Source: Candidatus Cetobacterium colombiensis (lineage in GTDB: Bacteria > Fusobacteriota > Fusobacteriia > Fusobacteriales > Fusobacteriaceae). From it: a stretch of 64,000 nucleotides of DNA. Location of the stretch: contig NZ_JAVIKH010000001.1 in assembly GCF_033962415.1 (NCBI RefSeq), forward strand, positions 248,001 to 312,000, in the 5' to 3' direction. Below the pieces are notes generated by a model. The model saw only the letters and a list, made by a program, of their open reading frames with translations, was not told the DNA's origin and did no database searches. A program made the position numbers and the translations under genes. This document shows positions 15,183-24,443 of the stretch, piece after piece. Position 1 is the stretch's first letter, and each line of letters opens with the position of its first letter.

Positions 15183-15923
15183 TTAAATAATATATTCTAA
15201 AACTTCTCTTAAATTTGAAAATACAACTGGATAATCTATCTTTGGTCTAGATAACATTATTAATGTTATCCCCATTTCCTTTGCACTTGCTATCTTTTCT
15301 TTTTCTCCCCCTGTATCCCCTCCTTTTTTACTTACCATATATTTTATATTATATTGTTTCATCATTGCAGTATTTAATTCTTTAGAAAAAGGCCCTTGCA
15401 TAGCTATTATATTTTTAGGTAATATTCCAAAATCTTCTGCTTTTTTTATCATTTCCCATTTAGGAAGAATTCTAAAATATATATTTGATTTATTTTTTAA
15501 ATTTTTAAATTTATCTAAATTATTACTACCTAAAGTAACCAATATATTTTCATTTAACTTCTCTAAATACTCTACCAAATTTTCTATATGTGAAAATTCA
15601 ATTACTTCTTCCTCAGAAATTAAATTTTCTCTTTCAAATCTCACATACTTTATATTTTTTTCTTTTGAACATTTTATTGCATTTTTAGAAACTTCTTCTG
15701 CATATGGATGAGATAAATCTAAAATTATCTCTATAGAATTTCTCTCCACAAACTCATTCATAGCCTCTGTATCCAATCTTTTGCATAAAACTCTTATATC
15801 TTTTACTGATTCTAAAAGTTTTCCTCCATACTCTGTTGCAGTTGTTATTATTAATTTTTCTTTAAAAGGAAAGGACTCTATAAAATCTCTAGAGTCCTTT
15901 GTTCCACCTATTATCCAAATCAT
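15183..15923 (-). CDS. cbiJ: cobalt-precorrin-6A reductase
   Basis: A 246-residue CobK/CbiJ family enzyme that reduces the macrocycle of (cobalt-)precorrin-6A with NAD(P)H. The start IWIIGGTKDSRDFIE, the segment EIILDLSHPYAEEVSKNA, MQGPFSKELN and SKKGGDTGGEKEKI are characteristic. Length is normal. It overlaps cbiH by four bases (ATGA), indicating coupling. It is the thirteenth gene of the riboswitch-controlled operon. Confidence 0.92.
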   Translation of the reverse strand: MIWIIGGTKDSRDFIESFPFKEKLIITTATEYGGKLLESVKDIRVLCKRLDTEAMNEFVERNSIEIILDLSHPYAEEVSKNAIKCSKEKNIKYVRFERENLISEEEVIEFSHIENLVEYLEKLNENILVTLGSNNLDKFKNLKNKSNIYFRILPKWEMIKKAEDFGILPKNIIAMQGPFSKELNTAMMKQYNIKYMVSKKGGDTGGEKEKIASAKEMGITLIMLSRPKIDYPVVFSNLREVLEYII

Positions 15924-16651
15924 ATATGATATCCTCTTGGAGTTATCATTCTACCGTTAGAAATATAAGTCTTTGAATTTCCTATTATGACAACTGTAAA
16001 CATATCTATTTCGTGCTCTAAAAATTCTTCTAAATTAGTTAACGTATAGTTCTCGTCCTCTCTTCCAACATGTCTTAATAGTGCTACTGGAGTTTCTGGT
16101 GCTTTATGTTTTAACATTATTTCTCTAGCTTCTACTATTTGAGTTGTTCTTCCTTTACTTTTAGGATTATAAAGGGACATTATAAAGTCTCCTTCTGCTG
16201 CTTTATCAATTCTTTTTGTTATTACATCCCAATCTGTTAAAAGATCACTTAAACTAATTGTAGCATGATCATGCATAAGTGGTGCTCCTACAACTGCCGC
16301 TCCTGCAACTGAAGAAGTTACCCCTGGGACAATTTCAACATCATATCCGTCCTTTTGAGCTACTTCTATCATTATTCCTGCCATTCCATAAATCCCTGCA
16401 TCTCCACTACTTATTAAAGCCACATTTTTTCCTGATTTAGCAATTTCTAAAACACCTTCACATCTAGCTACTTCTTTTTTCATTCCAGATACATAAAATT
16501 CTTTATCTGAAAACTCATCCCTCACTAAATCTACATATGTTATATAACCTGCTATTACATCAACATTTTTTAAAACATTATAAGCTCTCACAGTTATATC
16601 TTCCATGTTTCCAGGTCCAATTCCTACAACATATATCTTACCTTTTTTCAT
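15920..16651 (-). CDS. cbiH: precorrin-3B C17-methyltransferase
   Basis: A 243-residue tetrapyrrole methylase. VVGIGPGNMEDIT is the N-terminal signature; SSGDAGIYGMAGI and PGVTSSVAGAAVVGAPLMHD form the SAM site. In the anaerobic route it methylates C17 of cobalt-precorrin-3 and contracts the ring. It overlaps cbiG by 14 bases. The single-domain length indicates a stand-alone CbiH and not a CbiGH fusion. Confidence 0.93.
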   Translation of the reverse strand: MKKGKIYVVGIGPGNMEDITVRAYNVLKNVDVIAGYITYVDLVRDEFSDKEFYVSGMKKEVARCEGVLEIAKSGKNVALISSGDAGIYGMAGIMIEVAQKDGYDVEIVPGVTSSVAGAAVVGAPLMHDHATISLSDLLTDWDVITKRIDKAAEGDFIMSLYNPKSKGRTTQIVEAREIMLKHKAPETPVALLRHVGREDENYTLTNLEEFLEHEIDMFTVVIIGNSKTYISNGRMITPRGYHI

Positions 16652-17624
16652 CTATAAACCTCTCCTCATAAATAGAAATTGTTATTCCATCTTTTTTTGC
16701 TTTCATTTCAATAAATTTTCCATCTTTTCTTGATGTTAAATATGCACATGGTTCTGAAACAGCTTTAACACCTATCTCTTTTTTAACAAAATCTGACCCT
16801 TCAAATAATTCTTCTATTTTTAATATCTCTTCACGACTTACTATTTTTAAATCTTTATTTAAAAATTTTGCTAATTCAACTATTCCATTTTCATTCGCTT
16901 TTAAATCGACTGTTGCAAAATGCTTTATACTTTTATATGAAAGATTATGTTTTTTTAATATCTCCATTAAAAAACTATAAACCTTATCTTTTTCAATTCC
17001 TTTTCTAGAACCTATTCCCACTATTAAATTTTGTGGATATAACTGTACTACTTCTATATTTTCTTTATTAGATATTAAAACTATTCCTTCGGGATTCTCA
17101 TCACTTATATTGTTAGGCAATTTCAATTCAACATTTTTCCCATCTACAATTAATGCTGTTACTTTTTTAGCTTTTTCTAAAGATTCCAATCTACAATTTA
17201 AATTTTGAGACAAAGTATCCACTGCAATTTTTCCATTTACATCAGAACTTGTAGTTATAATAGGGAGCAATCCTAAATTTTCATTTAACTTTTGAGCTAA
17301 AGAGTTAGCTCCTCCCAAATGACCTGAAAGTAATGAAATTGCAAAATTCATTCCTTCATCCACTACTACTACTGCAGGATCTATATCTTTAGTTTTAATC
17401 AATGGAGCTATTTTCCTAACAACAATACCTGTAGCCATTATAAAAATATGTCCATCATACTTATTAAAATTTTCATCCAATACTTCAGTAAAATTTTCCA
17501 TTTTTAAAGTATTTTCCAATTGAAATTTTGAAAGAGTAAAAACATCTACATTTAAAACTTTATTTTTTATTTCAATTCCTTGTAGCCCTGCTTTTCTTGT
17601 TACAGTCCACACTGCTAATTTCAT
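16638..17624 (-). CDS. cbiG: cobalt-precorrin-5A hydrolase
   Basis: A 328-residue CbiG. The N-terminal domain includes FIMATGIVVRKIAPLI and the loop ISLLSGHLGGANSLAQ. A middle region follows, then the C-terminal domain begins NLIVGIGSRKGIEKD and ends near EPCAYLTSRKDGK. It opens the ring lactone and releases the C20 fragment as acetaldehyde. Its presence is diagnostic of the oxygen-independent, cobalt-early pathway. It overlaps cbiF by one base. Confidence 0.93.
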   Translation of the reverse strand: MKLAVWTVTRKAGLQGIEIKNKVLNVDVFTLSKFQLENTLKMENFTEVLDENFNKYDGHIFIMATGIVVRKIAPLIKTKDIDPAVVVVDEGMNFAISLLSGHLGGANSLAQKLNENLGLLPIITTSSDVNGKIAVDTLSQNLNCRLESLEKAKKVTALIVDGKNVELKLPNNISDENPEGIVLISNKENIEVVQLYPQNLIVGIGSRKGIEKDKVYSFLMEILKKHNLSYKSIKHFATVDLKANENGIVELAKFLNKDLKIVSREEILKIEELFEGSDFVKKEIGVKAVSEPCAYLTSRKDGKFIEMKAKKDGITISIYEERFIDEKR

Positions 17625-18385
17625 TACTTCTCAATTCCTTTTCTAAACTCATGTGTAAAATGTTTATCATATAGTAAAGATTTTTCGTATTTATCACCTA
17701 AAAAGTCTCCAACTAAAATTTGAGCAGTCTTAGTTATATTGGCTTCTTTCACTTTTTCTTCTATATTTTCCAAAGTTCCTAAAACAATTTTTTGATCCTC
17801 CCAACTAGCTCTTTGAACTATAGCTATTGGAGTTGTTAATGGATAATGTGTCAATAATTTCTTAACTACATCTCCTATCATATGAACAGATAAGAAAATA
17901 GCCATAGAAGCTTTATGAGCAGCTAAGGACTCTAAACTTTCTTTTTCTGGCACTGGCGTTCTTCCCTCTAATCTTGTACATATTACAGTTTGAGAAATAC
18001 TTGGTAATGTAAACTCTTTTTTTAATGCAGCAGCTGATGCTAAAAATGAACTTACTCCTGGAATTACCTCATATTCTATTTTATATTCGTCTAATATATC
18101 CATTTGTTCTCTGTGTGCTCCAAATATTGAAGGATCTCCTGTATGAACTCTAGCCACTTTTTTTCCTGATCTTATACCTTTAACCATCACTTCTATAACT
18201 TCTTCTAAAGTCATAGAAGCTGAGTTATAAACCTCTGCGTTATCTTTATGACAATCTATAACTTGCTTAGGAACTAAAGAACCAGCATATATAATAATAT
18301 CAGCTTCTTTTATCAATCTTTGACCTTTTACTGTTATTAACTCAGGATCTCCTGGTCCAGCTCCTATGAAATAAACTTTTTCCAT
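17624..18385 (-). CDS. cbiF: precorrin-4 C11-methyltransferase
   Basis: A 253-residue tetrapyrrole methylase beginning VYFIGAGPGDPELITVKG. The motifs HTGDPSIFGAHREQMD and PGVSSFLASAAALKKE, with TLPSISQTVICTRLEGRTP, identify CbiF/CobM. It transfers a methyl group from SAM to C11. Normal length. It overlaps cbiL by 22 bases, the largest overlap in this operon. Confidence 0.94.
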   Translation of the reverse strand: MEKVYFIGAGPGDPELITVKGQRLIKEADIIIYAGSLVPKQVIDCHKDNAEVYNSASMTLEEVIEVMVKGIRSGKKVARVHTGDPSIFGAHREQMDILDEYKIEYEVIPGVSSFLASAAALKKEFTLPSISQTVICTRLEGRTPVPEKESLESLAAHKASMAIFLSVHMIGDVVKKLLTHYPLTTPIAIVQRASWEDQKIVLGTLENIEEKVKEANITKTAQILVGDFLGDKYEKSLLYDKHFTHEFRKGIEK

Positions 18386-19089
18386 TGATTTACACCACCT
18401 TTTTTTAATATTAAAGTTGTAAAATAAGGAATATCATCCTCTTCTAATTTTGTTAAATCAAAATTTATCTCTTCTATGTCTTTTCCACAATTTGAAACCA
18501 TAATCACATTTTCTAAATTATTTGTTGCTATTAGCCCATCTCTAAGCTTATAAAAATTTCTAGAAACTTTCATAAATACAATATTATCAGCTGAATTTAT
18601 TTCTTCTACAATATCTGTTTCACCATTTAAAGAAACAACCTTTAATGATTCCTCTCCCATTACTAATGGTAGATTAAATCTTGAAGACATGTCTGAAAAT
18701 GAAGATATTCCTGGAATTGTCTCTACAGGAATTTCACCATCTAAGTACTCTAAAATATAAACATAAGTACTATAAGTCATTGGATCTCCAATTGTTAAAA
18801 ATCCAACTTTTTTCCCATTTTTTAAATGCTCAACTATCATATCAGCATTTTTCTTTCTAAACTCTTTTCTTGCTTCAACACTTTTTAACATTGGAAATTC
18901 TACAAATAACGTTTCTACGTTATCTTTTAAATATTCTTTAGCTATTTCATAAGCAGTACTTCCTTCAGCTTTTTTAGCTTCTGGTAGTACAACTACATCT
19001 AAATCTTTAAAAGCTTTTACGGCTTTCAATGTCAACATTTCAGGATCTCCTACTCCTACTCCGATTCCATAAAATTTTGCTTCTGACAT
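18364..19089 (-). CDS. cbiL: precorrin-2 C20-methyltransferase
   Basis: A 241-residue tetrapyrrole methylase. GIGVGVGDPEMLTLKAVK opens the chain; FLTIGDPMTYSTYVYI and PGISSFSDMSSRFNLPL are the SAM-site segments typical of CbiL/CobI. It methylates C20 of cobalt-precorrin-2, the first committed step of the anaerobic corrin branch. It begins two bases after cbiT ends. Confidence 0.93.
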   Translation of the reverse strand: MSEAKFYGIGVGVGDPEMLTLKAVKAFKDLDVVVLPEAKKAEGSTAYEIAKEYLKDNVETLFVEFPMLKSVEARKEFRKKNADMIVEHLKNGKKVGFLTIGDPMTYSTYVYILEYLDGEIPVETIPGISSFSDMSSRFNLPLVMGEESLKVVSLNGETDIVEEINSADNIVFMKVSRNFYKLRDGLIATNNLENVIMVSNCGKDIEEINFDLTKLEEDDIPYFTTLILKKGGVNQWKKFIS

Positions 19090-19091
19090 TT

Positions 19092-19661
19092 TTAATCCTC
19101 CCTATCCGCTGTTATTATATATATTGGATTTTCCCCGTACATCATTGTATATGGGCCTACATTTTTCCCTCTAGATATAGCAACATTTATAACCTCTATA
19201 TTTTTTAATTTTAATTCTTTTAAAAGCTTTGTAGCATCTGCTAAAGTCTCTAAAGTTATTGCATTAATGACCACTCTTGATTTTGATTTTGAATACTCCA
19301 TAAAATGTTCTAATATTGATTTTAGAGATCCTGTTGATCCCCCAATAAACATTCTATCGTATTTTATTTTAGGAATCACCTGTGGTGCTCTTCCAACTAT
19401 AACTTCTATATTTTTCAAACAAAATTTATTAATGTTTTCGTTTAAAGTCTCTATTCCTTTTTCCTCTTTTTCAATAGAGTAAACCTTTCCATTCCTTAAA
19501 TATGTTGCTGCTTCTATTCCTATTGTTCCAGTTCCAGCTCCTACATCTATTAAAATAGAATCATCTTCTAATTGTAATTTTGCTATAGATATAGCTCTAA
19601 CCTCTTGTTTTGTCATAGGTAATTCTTTTTGAATAAATTCTTTATCATAAATGTGCCCCAT
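19092..19661 (-). CDS. cbiT: cobalt-precorrin-6B C15-methyltransferase (decarboxylating)
   Basis: A 189-residue class I methyltransferase, unlike the tetrapyrrole methylases around it. The start MTKQEVRAISIAKLQLED and SAM motif DVGAGTGTIGIEAATYL (about residues 39-55) are characteristic of CbiT. RMFIGGSTGSLKSIL follows. It methylates C15 and decarboxylates the C12 acetate. Next to a separate cbiE, so the CobL activities are split, as usual in anaerobes. Confidence 0.93.
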   Translation of the reverse strand: MGHIYDKEFIQKELPMTKQEVRAISIAKLQLEDDSILIDVGAGTGTIGIEAATYLRNGKVYSIEKEEKGIETLNENINKFCLKNIEVIVGRAPQVIPKIKYDRMFIGGSTGSLKSILEHFMEYSKSKSRVVINAITLETLADATKLLKELKLKNIEVINVAISRGKNVGPYTMMYGENPIYIITADRED

Positions 19662-19665
19662 TTTT

Positions 19666-20295
19666 TCAAACCTTTCTTAATATAATGACATTCATCTTAT
19701 ATTTTTTATCGTATTTTTTATACTCTTTAACTAAAAATCTTGTGATTAATTCATCTTCATAAGATAATCTTTCACCTATTATTATTTCAACATTAAAAAA
19801 ATTATTTTCTACTAGTTCCTTTGAAATTTCAATTGGATTATTTATTTCATCTGTGAGTAAAACCAATCCCGCTTCACTTTCTTTAAGTTTTTCTATATAA
19901 TCTATCTTTCTTCCATGTAAACTATATAATCCATAATGTTCCCAGGTTAATTCAATTTTAGAAAATAGATATTGAAATGATGAAATCCCTGGAATAACAT
20001 TAAAACTTTCTCTCTTAAAATTTTCTTTTAAGTACGTAAGTAGACTATAATATCCTGTATCTCCTGAAACTATAAAAACTATTTCTTTATCCAAATTTTT
20101 CAAAACAAACTCTTTCATATCATTTAATTTTTTCATCACATAAATATATTGATTATCTAAAAGAGATTCTATTTCTTCAAGTTGTCTTTGACCTCCTATA
20201 ACAATTTCAGATTTTTTTATTTTTTCTAATCCTATTTTTGTTAAGTAATCTAAATTTCCTGGTCCTAAACCAACTACTGTAAGTTTTTTATTCAC
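19666..20295 (-). CDS. cbiE: cobalt-precorrin-7 C5-methyltransferase
   Basis: A 209-residue tetrapyrrole methylase with VVGLGPGNLDYLT at the N-terminus, FIVSGDTGYYSLLTYL and PGISSFQYLFSKIELTW. These are CbiE features. It methylates C5. It overlaps cbiD by eight bases and ends four bases before cbiT. Confidence 0.92.
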   Translation of the reverse strand: MNKKLTVVGLGPGNLDYLTKIGLEKIKKSEIVIGGQRQLEEIESLLDNQYIYVMKKLNDMKEFVLKNLDKEIVFIVSGDTGYYSLLTYLKENFKRESFNVIPGISSFQYLFSKIELTWEHYGLYSLHGRKIDYIEKLKESEAGLVLLTDEINNPIEISKELVENNFFNVEIIIGERLSYEDELITRFLVKEYKKYDKKYKMNVIILRKV

Positions 20296-21412
20296 TTTTT
20301 AGCTCCTCTACCATTTCATAGAATTTATCACTGTAACCTAATATATTACCTTTATAATCGAATAAGACAGATTGAAATTCAATATTTTCTTTAGAGTATT
20401 CGTATGATTTGTTGACTACTTTATTAGCAATTAAATTAAAAAGTTCTGACTTTTTAGAAACATAATCTGCAGCTTCTTCAGCTGTATTTGACTCTAAAAT
20501 TTTCAGTATATTCTCTCTAGGTTCATCAATTAAAATAGCGTTTGCTGCCATAATTTCTAAACGGGCGTCAGCCACTTTGCTATGAGTATTAAAAATTCCT
20601 CCAGCTACTTTTATTGCCTTTCCAATATGACCAATTAACATAACTTTTTTAAATCCCAATTCTAAAGCACTATCAATCATAAATCCAATATAATTACTTG
20701 TTATAATTAAATGTTCTATATTAATTTCATTATCTATACAAAATTGTTTCCCATGATTTCCAAAAGCAAATATTACCCAATCTTTTTTAGTATTTTCTTT
20801 TAATACTTTTAACTCTACAAACATAGACTTTGTTAAAGCTTCTTCACTCATTGGTTTAACTATACCGGTAGAACCTAAAATAGATATTCCATTTACTATT
20901 CCTAGTTTTTTATTTAATGTCTTTAAAGCTTTTTCTTTTCCCTTTGGAGCATAAATTGTGACTACAACTTTTAAATTATATCTCTTTAAAATAGGATTTA
21001 AAAGATTTACAATCATCTCTTGGGGTCCTGGATTTATAGCTGATTTTCCTGGGTCAACTTTTAAACCTTTTTTAGTTACTAACCCTACTCCTCTTCCACC
21101 TACTATTAGTAAATTTTCAAATTTATGACCTTTTACAATTTCAGGCAATTTTTTTACAATAGTTACTTTAGCACAAACTTTAATTCCGTTTGTTACATCT
21201 GGATCATCTCCAGCATCTTTTAATACAACTGCTCTTGCCCAACTTCTTCCCTTTTTCTTAGAATAAATTGGTATATCCAAAGTAACTCCATTTAAAGTTG
21301 TAATTTCAACTTTTTCACCTATATTTTTTTCTAAAAGCAAGTTTAAGGCTACATATGCTGCTGTTGCTGCACATGTTCCTGTTGTATAACCTGATTTCAA
21401 TTCTTTTTTCAT
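20288..21412 (-). CDS. cbiD: cobalt-precorrin-5B C1-methyltransferase
   Basis: A 374-residue CbiD. The N-terminal LKSGYTTGTCAATAAYVAL and the segment DAGDDPDVTNG are hallmarks, with GGRGVGLVTKKGL and the C-terminal IGHIGKAIKVAGGIFNTHSK. It performs C1 methylation in the anaerobic pathway, replacing the aerobic CobF. Normal length. Coupled by a one-base overlap to cbiC. Confidence 0.95.
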   Translation of the reverse strand: MKKELKSGYTTGTCAATAAYVALNLLLEKNIGEKVEITTLNGVTLDIPIYSKKKGRSWARAVVLKDAGDDPDVTNGIKVCAKVTIVKKLPEIVKGHKFENLLIVGGRGVGLVTKKGLKVDPGKSAINPGPQEMIVNLLNPILKRYNLKVVVTIYAPKGKEKALKTLNKKLGIVNGISILGSTGIVKPMSEEALTKSMFVELKVLKENTKKDWVIFAFGNHGKQFCIDNEINIEHLIITSNYIGFMIDSALELGFKKVMLIGHIGKAIKVAGGIFNTHSKVADARLEIMAANAILIDEPRENILKILESNTAEEAADYVSKKSELFNLIANKVVNKSYEYSKENIEFQSVLFDYKGNILGYSDKFYEMVEELKSE

Positions 21413-22056
21413 TAGAACCCTTCTCTCTTATGTAGTTGATACAAAATTCCATGAAGTATTGAAACTGCTACTGGACTTCCTCCTTTTCTACCTTTTACGA
21501 CAATATACGGAATTCTACTTCCAGGTAAAATCTCCTTTGATTCAGCTGCTCCTACAAATCCAACAGGTACTCCTACGATTAAAGCAGGTTTTTCAACTTC
21601 TCCTGAATCTATAAGTTCTTTTAATCTAAACAATGCTGTTGGAGCATTCCCAATTAAATATATATTTGTATTTGGATCTTTTGCAGCATGTTCTATTGCA
21701 ACTATCGATCTTGTTACTCCTCTTTCTTTTGCTTCAGAAGCAACTTTTTCATCTGATACTAAGCAATATGCTGAATATCCATATTTACTTAATGTCACTT
21801 TGCTCAATCCATTTACAATCATATTTGTATCACAATAAATTTTTCCACCTTTTTTTAAAGCATCTAAACACGAATCTATTGCGTCATCTGACATCTCTAC
21901 TAAATCTGCATATTCAAAATCTGCTGTTGTATGAATAACTCTTTTTATAATTGGAAGTTGATTAGGTAAAAATTCATTAATTTTTTTCCCTAGCTCTTCT
22001 TCTATTATTTCAAAACTTCTTTTCTCTATATCTTGTGGTTTTTTTATATATGACAT
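21412..22056 (-). CDS. cbiC: cobalt-precorrin-8 methylmutase
   Basis: A 214-residue CbiC/CobH. The conserved His42 in RVIHTTADFEYADL is the catalytic residue that helps move the methyl group from C11 to C12. DTNMIVNGLSK and PALIVGVPVGFVGAAESK are other signatures. Product is cobyrinate. It overlaps cbiA by 13 bases. Confidence 0.94.
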   Translation of the reverse strand: MSYIKKPQDIEKRSFEIIEEELGKKINEFLPNQLPIIKRVIHTTADFEYADLVEMSDDAIDSCLDALKKGGKIYCDTNMIVNGLSKVTLSKYGYSAYCLVSDEKVASEAKERGVTRSIVAIEHAAKDPNTNIYLIGNAPTALFRLKELIDSGEVEKPALIVGVPVGFVGAAESKEILPGSRIPYIVVKGRKGGSPVAVSILHGILYQLHKREGF

Positions 22057-23372
22057 TTCTTAACTCCTTCTAAAATTTTTTTCAATATATCTATATTTTT
22101 AAAAAAATGAAGATGCGGATACCCAGCTAATAAATTTTTATTTTTGTAACCGCACAACCACTCTCTTCCATCTTTTTTTAGAAGTTTAAACTCTCTTTTA
22201 TCATTTCCAACTTCGTCTATAGTAGAATAATGAAATTCATGAGCCCTTCCTGTTAATTTTTCATAACTTAAATCTACATAACCAAATCTACTTATTAAAA
22301 GTTTTCCTGTCATTTTTATACTACAATCAACTAAATCAGCCATAGAATAAAATTTTTCATCTAAAGTTTTTATTCCTTTAGTGAGATACATAAATCCTCC
22401 ACACTCTCCGTAAATAACTCCACCTTTTTCATGAAAACTTTTTAAGGAATTTTTAAATTCATTATTTTTTGATAACTCTTCCAAGTAATTTTCTGGGTAT
22501 CCACCACCAAAATATAAAACATCTACATCTGGAATACACTTATCATCTATAGGAGAAAATTCTAAAAGTTCTACCCCCATTTTATTTAGTAGTTCTAAAT
22601 TGTCCTCATAATAAAATGAAAATGCTTTATCTTTTGCAACTCCCACTTTTAAACCATTATATAAATTTTCTAAATTTTTAAATATATCTTCACCTTCAAA
22701 AGTTCTATTAAGATTTGCTATTTGTTTTATTTTTTCTAGATCTATTGTTTTCTTTATTTCTTGCTTTAACATCTCTTTTTTCTCTTCTAGATTTTGAACT
22801 TCATCTGCTTGTAATAAACCCAAATGTCTACTAGATATTCCTAACTCTTCGTTTTTTCTCAAATATCCTAAACAAGGAACTTTTGTATATTCTTCAATTG
22901 CCTCTTTTAACATTTCATAAAGTTTTTCACTGCTCACCCTATTTATTATAACTCCAGCAATTTTAACTCTTGGATCTAAATTCTTATATCCTAAAACTTC
23001 AGCAGCAATACTTGTACTTTTTCCAATGGCATCAACAACTAAAACAACTGGTAAATCTAATACTCTAGCTAAATGAGCAGTACTATAATTATCTAAGGAA
23101 TTTCCAAGTCCATCATATAATCCCATTACTCCTTCAACTATAGAGATATCTTTTTGATGTTTAGAAAAGCTATACTTTACTCCCTCTTCTCCCATTAAAA
23201 ACAAATCTAAATTATAACTTTTGTTTCCTGTCATAAATTTATGAAAACTTGGATCAATATAGTCAGGTCCAACTTTAAATGGAGAGACATTTTCAAAAGC
23301 TGCCATAAGTCCCATAGAAACTGTTGTTTTTCCTATTCCACTTCTTGTTCCAGCTAAAACAAACCCTTTCAT
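22044..23372 (-). CDS. cbiA: cobyrinate a,c-diamide synthase
   Basis: A 442-residue ATP-dependent glutamine amidotransferase. The N-terminal domain has a modified P-loop (GTRSGIGKTTVSMG, residues 8-21) and VGPDYIDPSFH. The C-terminal class I amidotransferase domain has YFGGGYPENYLEEL and the nucleophile Cys in YGECGGFMYL. It amidates the a and c carboxylates of cobyrinate. Normal length. One-base overlap with the upstream cobD. Confidence 0.94.
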   Translation of the reverse strand: MKGFVLAGTRSGIGKTTVSMGLMAAFENVSPFKVGPDYIDPSFHKFMTGNKSYNLDLFLMGEEGVKYSFSKHQKDISIVEGVMGLYDGLGNSLDNYSTAHLARVLDLPVVLVVDAIGKSTSIAAEVLGYKNLDPRVKIAGVIINRVSSEKLYEMLKEAIEEYTKVPCLGYLRKNEELGISSRHLGLLQADEVQNLEEKKEMLKQEIKKTIDLEKIKQIANLNRTFEGEDIFKNLENLYNGLKVGVAKDKAFSFYYEDNLELLNKMGVELLEFSPIDDKCIPDVDVLYFGGGYPENYLEELSKNNEFKNSLKSFHEKGGVIYGECGGFMYLTKGIKTLDEKFYSMADLVDCSIKMTGKLLISRFGYVDLSYEKLTGRAHEFHYSTIDEVGNDKREFKLLKKDGREWLCGYKNKNLLAGYPHLHFFKNIDILKKILEGVKKCHI

Positions 23373-24424
23373 TAATCTAACACCTTCTTTAAAGCTTTTA
23401 AAACTATCTCATTACTTTTTCTATCTTTTATAGCTAATCTAATGTAACTTTCATCTAAAAACATAAAATTCGAAGCATCTCTAACTAAAACTCCATTTTC
23501 TATCATTTTTTTTCTAAAAGTTTTTGCAGTGTCATCTAGTAATTTTACTAAAATAAAATTTGTTTTTGTTTCAGTTGGAGCTATTTTAGAAATCTTACAT
23601 AATTCTTTATAAAACCAGATTTTTTCATCTTTTATCCAACTTTCAGTTTCACGTATGTAAAGATTATCTAAAAGCATTGTTTTTCCTGCTATTTCAGCTA
23701 CACCATTTACACTCCAAGGCTCCCTAATATCTTTTATATCTTTCAATACATTTTCATCATAAGTCAAACCATAACCTAATCTCACACCTGGAAGTGCAAA
23801 AAACTTTGTTAAAGCTCTTAAAATAAAAATATTTTTGTGCTTTAATAAAAAAGCTGTTTTTTCTTTCCAATCTTCTACAAACTCTATAAATGCTTCATCT
23901 ATAAAAAGTTTTTTATTTTTCTGCTTTAAAAAATTAGCTATTTTCTCTATTTTTTCTAAATTTTGAAATTGTCCTGTGGGATTATTTGGATTACACATCA
24001 CTACAACATCTTCATCAGTTATAAAATCCATCAATAAATTTTCATTTAAAGAAAAATCTTTGCTTAATGGAAAAAATTTAATATCTTTTCCAGCTACTTT
24101 AGCAGCTCTTTCATATTCTGCGAAAGTAGGAGCTATTATTAGAACTTTTTTTGCTTTTACAGCCTTCATATATAAAAATAAAACCTCTGTTGCTCCGTTT
24201 CCTACAACAACATTTTCCATACTACAATTGTTATAGTCTCCAATAGCTGTTCTTAATTCTACATAATCTATATCTGGATATTTTTCCAGTAATTCAAAAT
24301 TTTCTATAACTGCTTTTTTAAAACTTTCAGGAACTCCCAAAGGATTTATATTTGAACTATAATCTAAAACCTCTATTCCTTTTTCTCTTTTTAAACTATA
24401 AATATTTCCACCATGTAAATCCAT
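23372..24424 (-). CDS. cobD: threonine-phosphate decarboxylase (PLP)
   Basis: A 350-residue class I/II aminotransferase-fold protein. SSNINPLGVPESFKKAV at the start, VVGNGATEVLFL, CNPNNPTGQF and the PLP-lysine segment RALTKFFALPGVRLGYG are visible. The sequence also resembles histidinol-phosphate aminotransferase. Its place between cbiA and cbiB indicates CobD, which makes (R)-1-amino-2-propanol phosphate for the nucleotide loop of B12. The name follows Salmonella usage. Confidence 0.9.
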   Translation of the reverse strand: MDLHGGNIYSLKREKGIEVLDYSSNINPLGVPESFKKAVIENFELLEKYPDIDYVELRTAIGDYNNCSMENVVVGNGATEVLFLYMKAVKAKKVLIIAPTFAEYERAAKVAGKDIKFFPLSKDFSLNENLLMDFITDEDVVVMCNPNNPTGQFQNLEKIEKIANFLKQKNKKLFIDEAFIEFVEDWKEKTAFLLKHKNIFILRALTKFFALPGVRLGYGLTYDENVLKDIKDIREPWSVNGVAEIAGKTMLLDNLYIRETESWIKDEKIWFYKELCKISKIAPTETKTNFILVKLLDDTAKTFRKKMIENGVLVRDASNFMFLDESYIRLAIKDRKSNEIVLKALKKVLD

Positions 24425-24443
24425 AAACTCACTTCCTACTCTC

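Noticed and set aside
21633-21938. 101-codon plus-strand ORF inside cbiC
   Set aside because: Leu/His-rich antisense translation of a well-supported coding region; no start signal.
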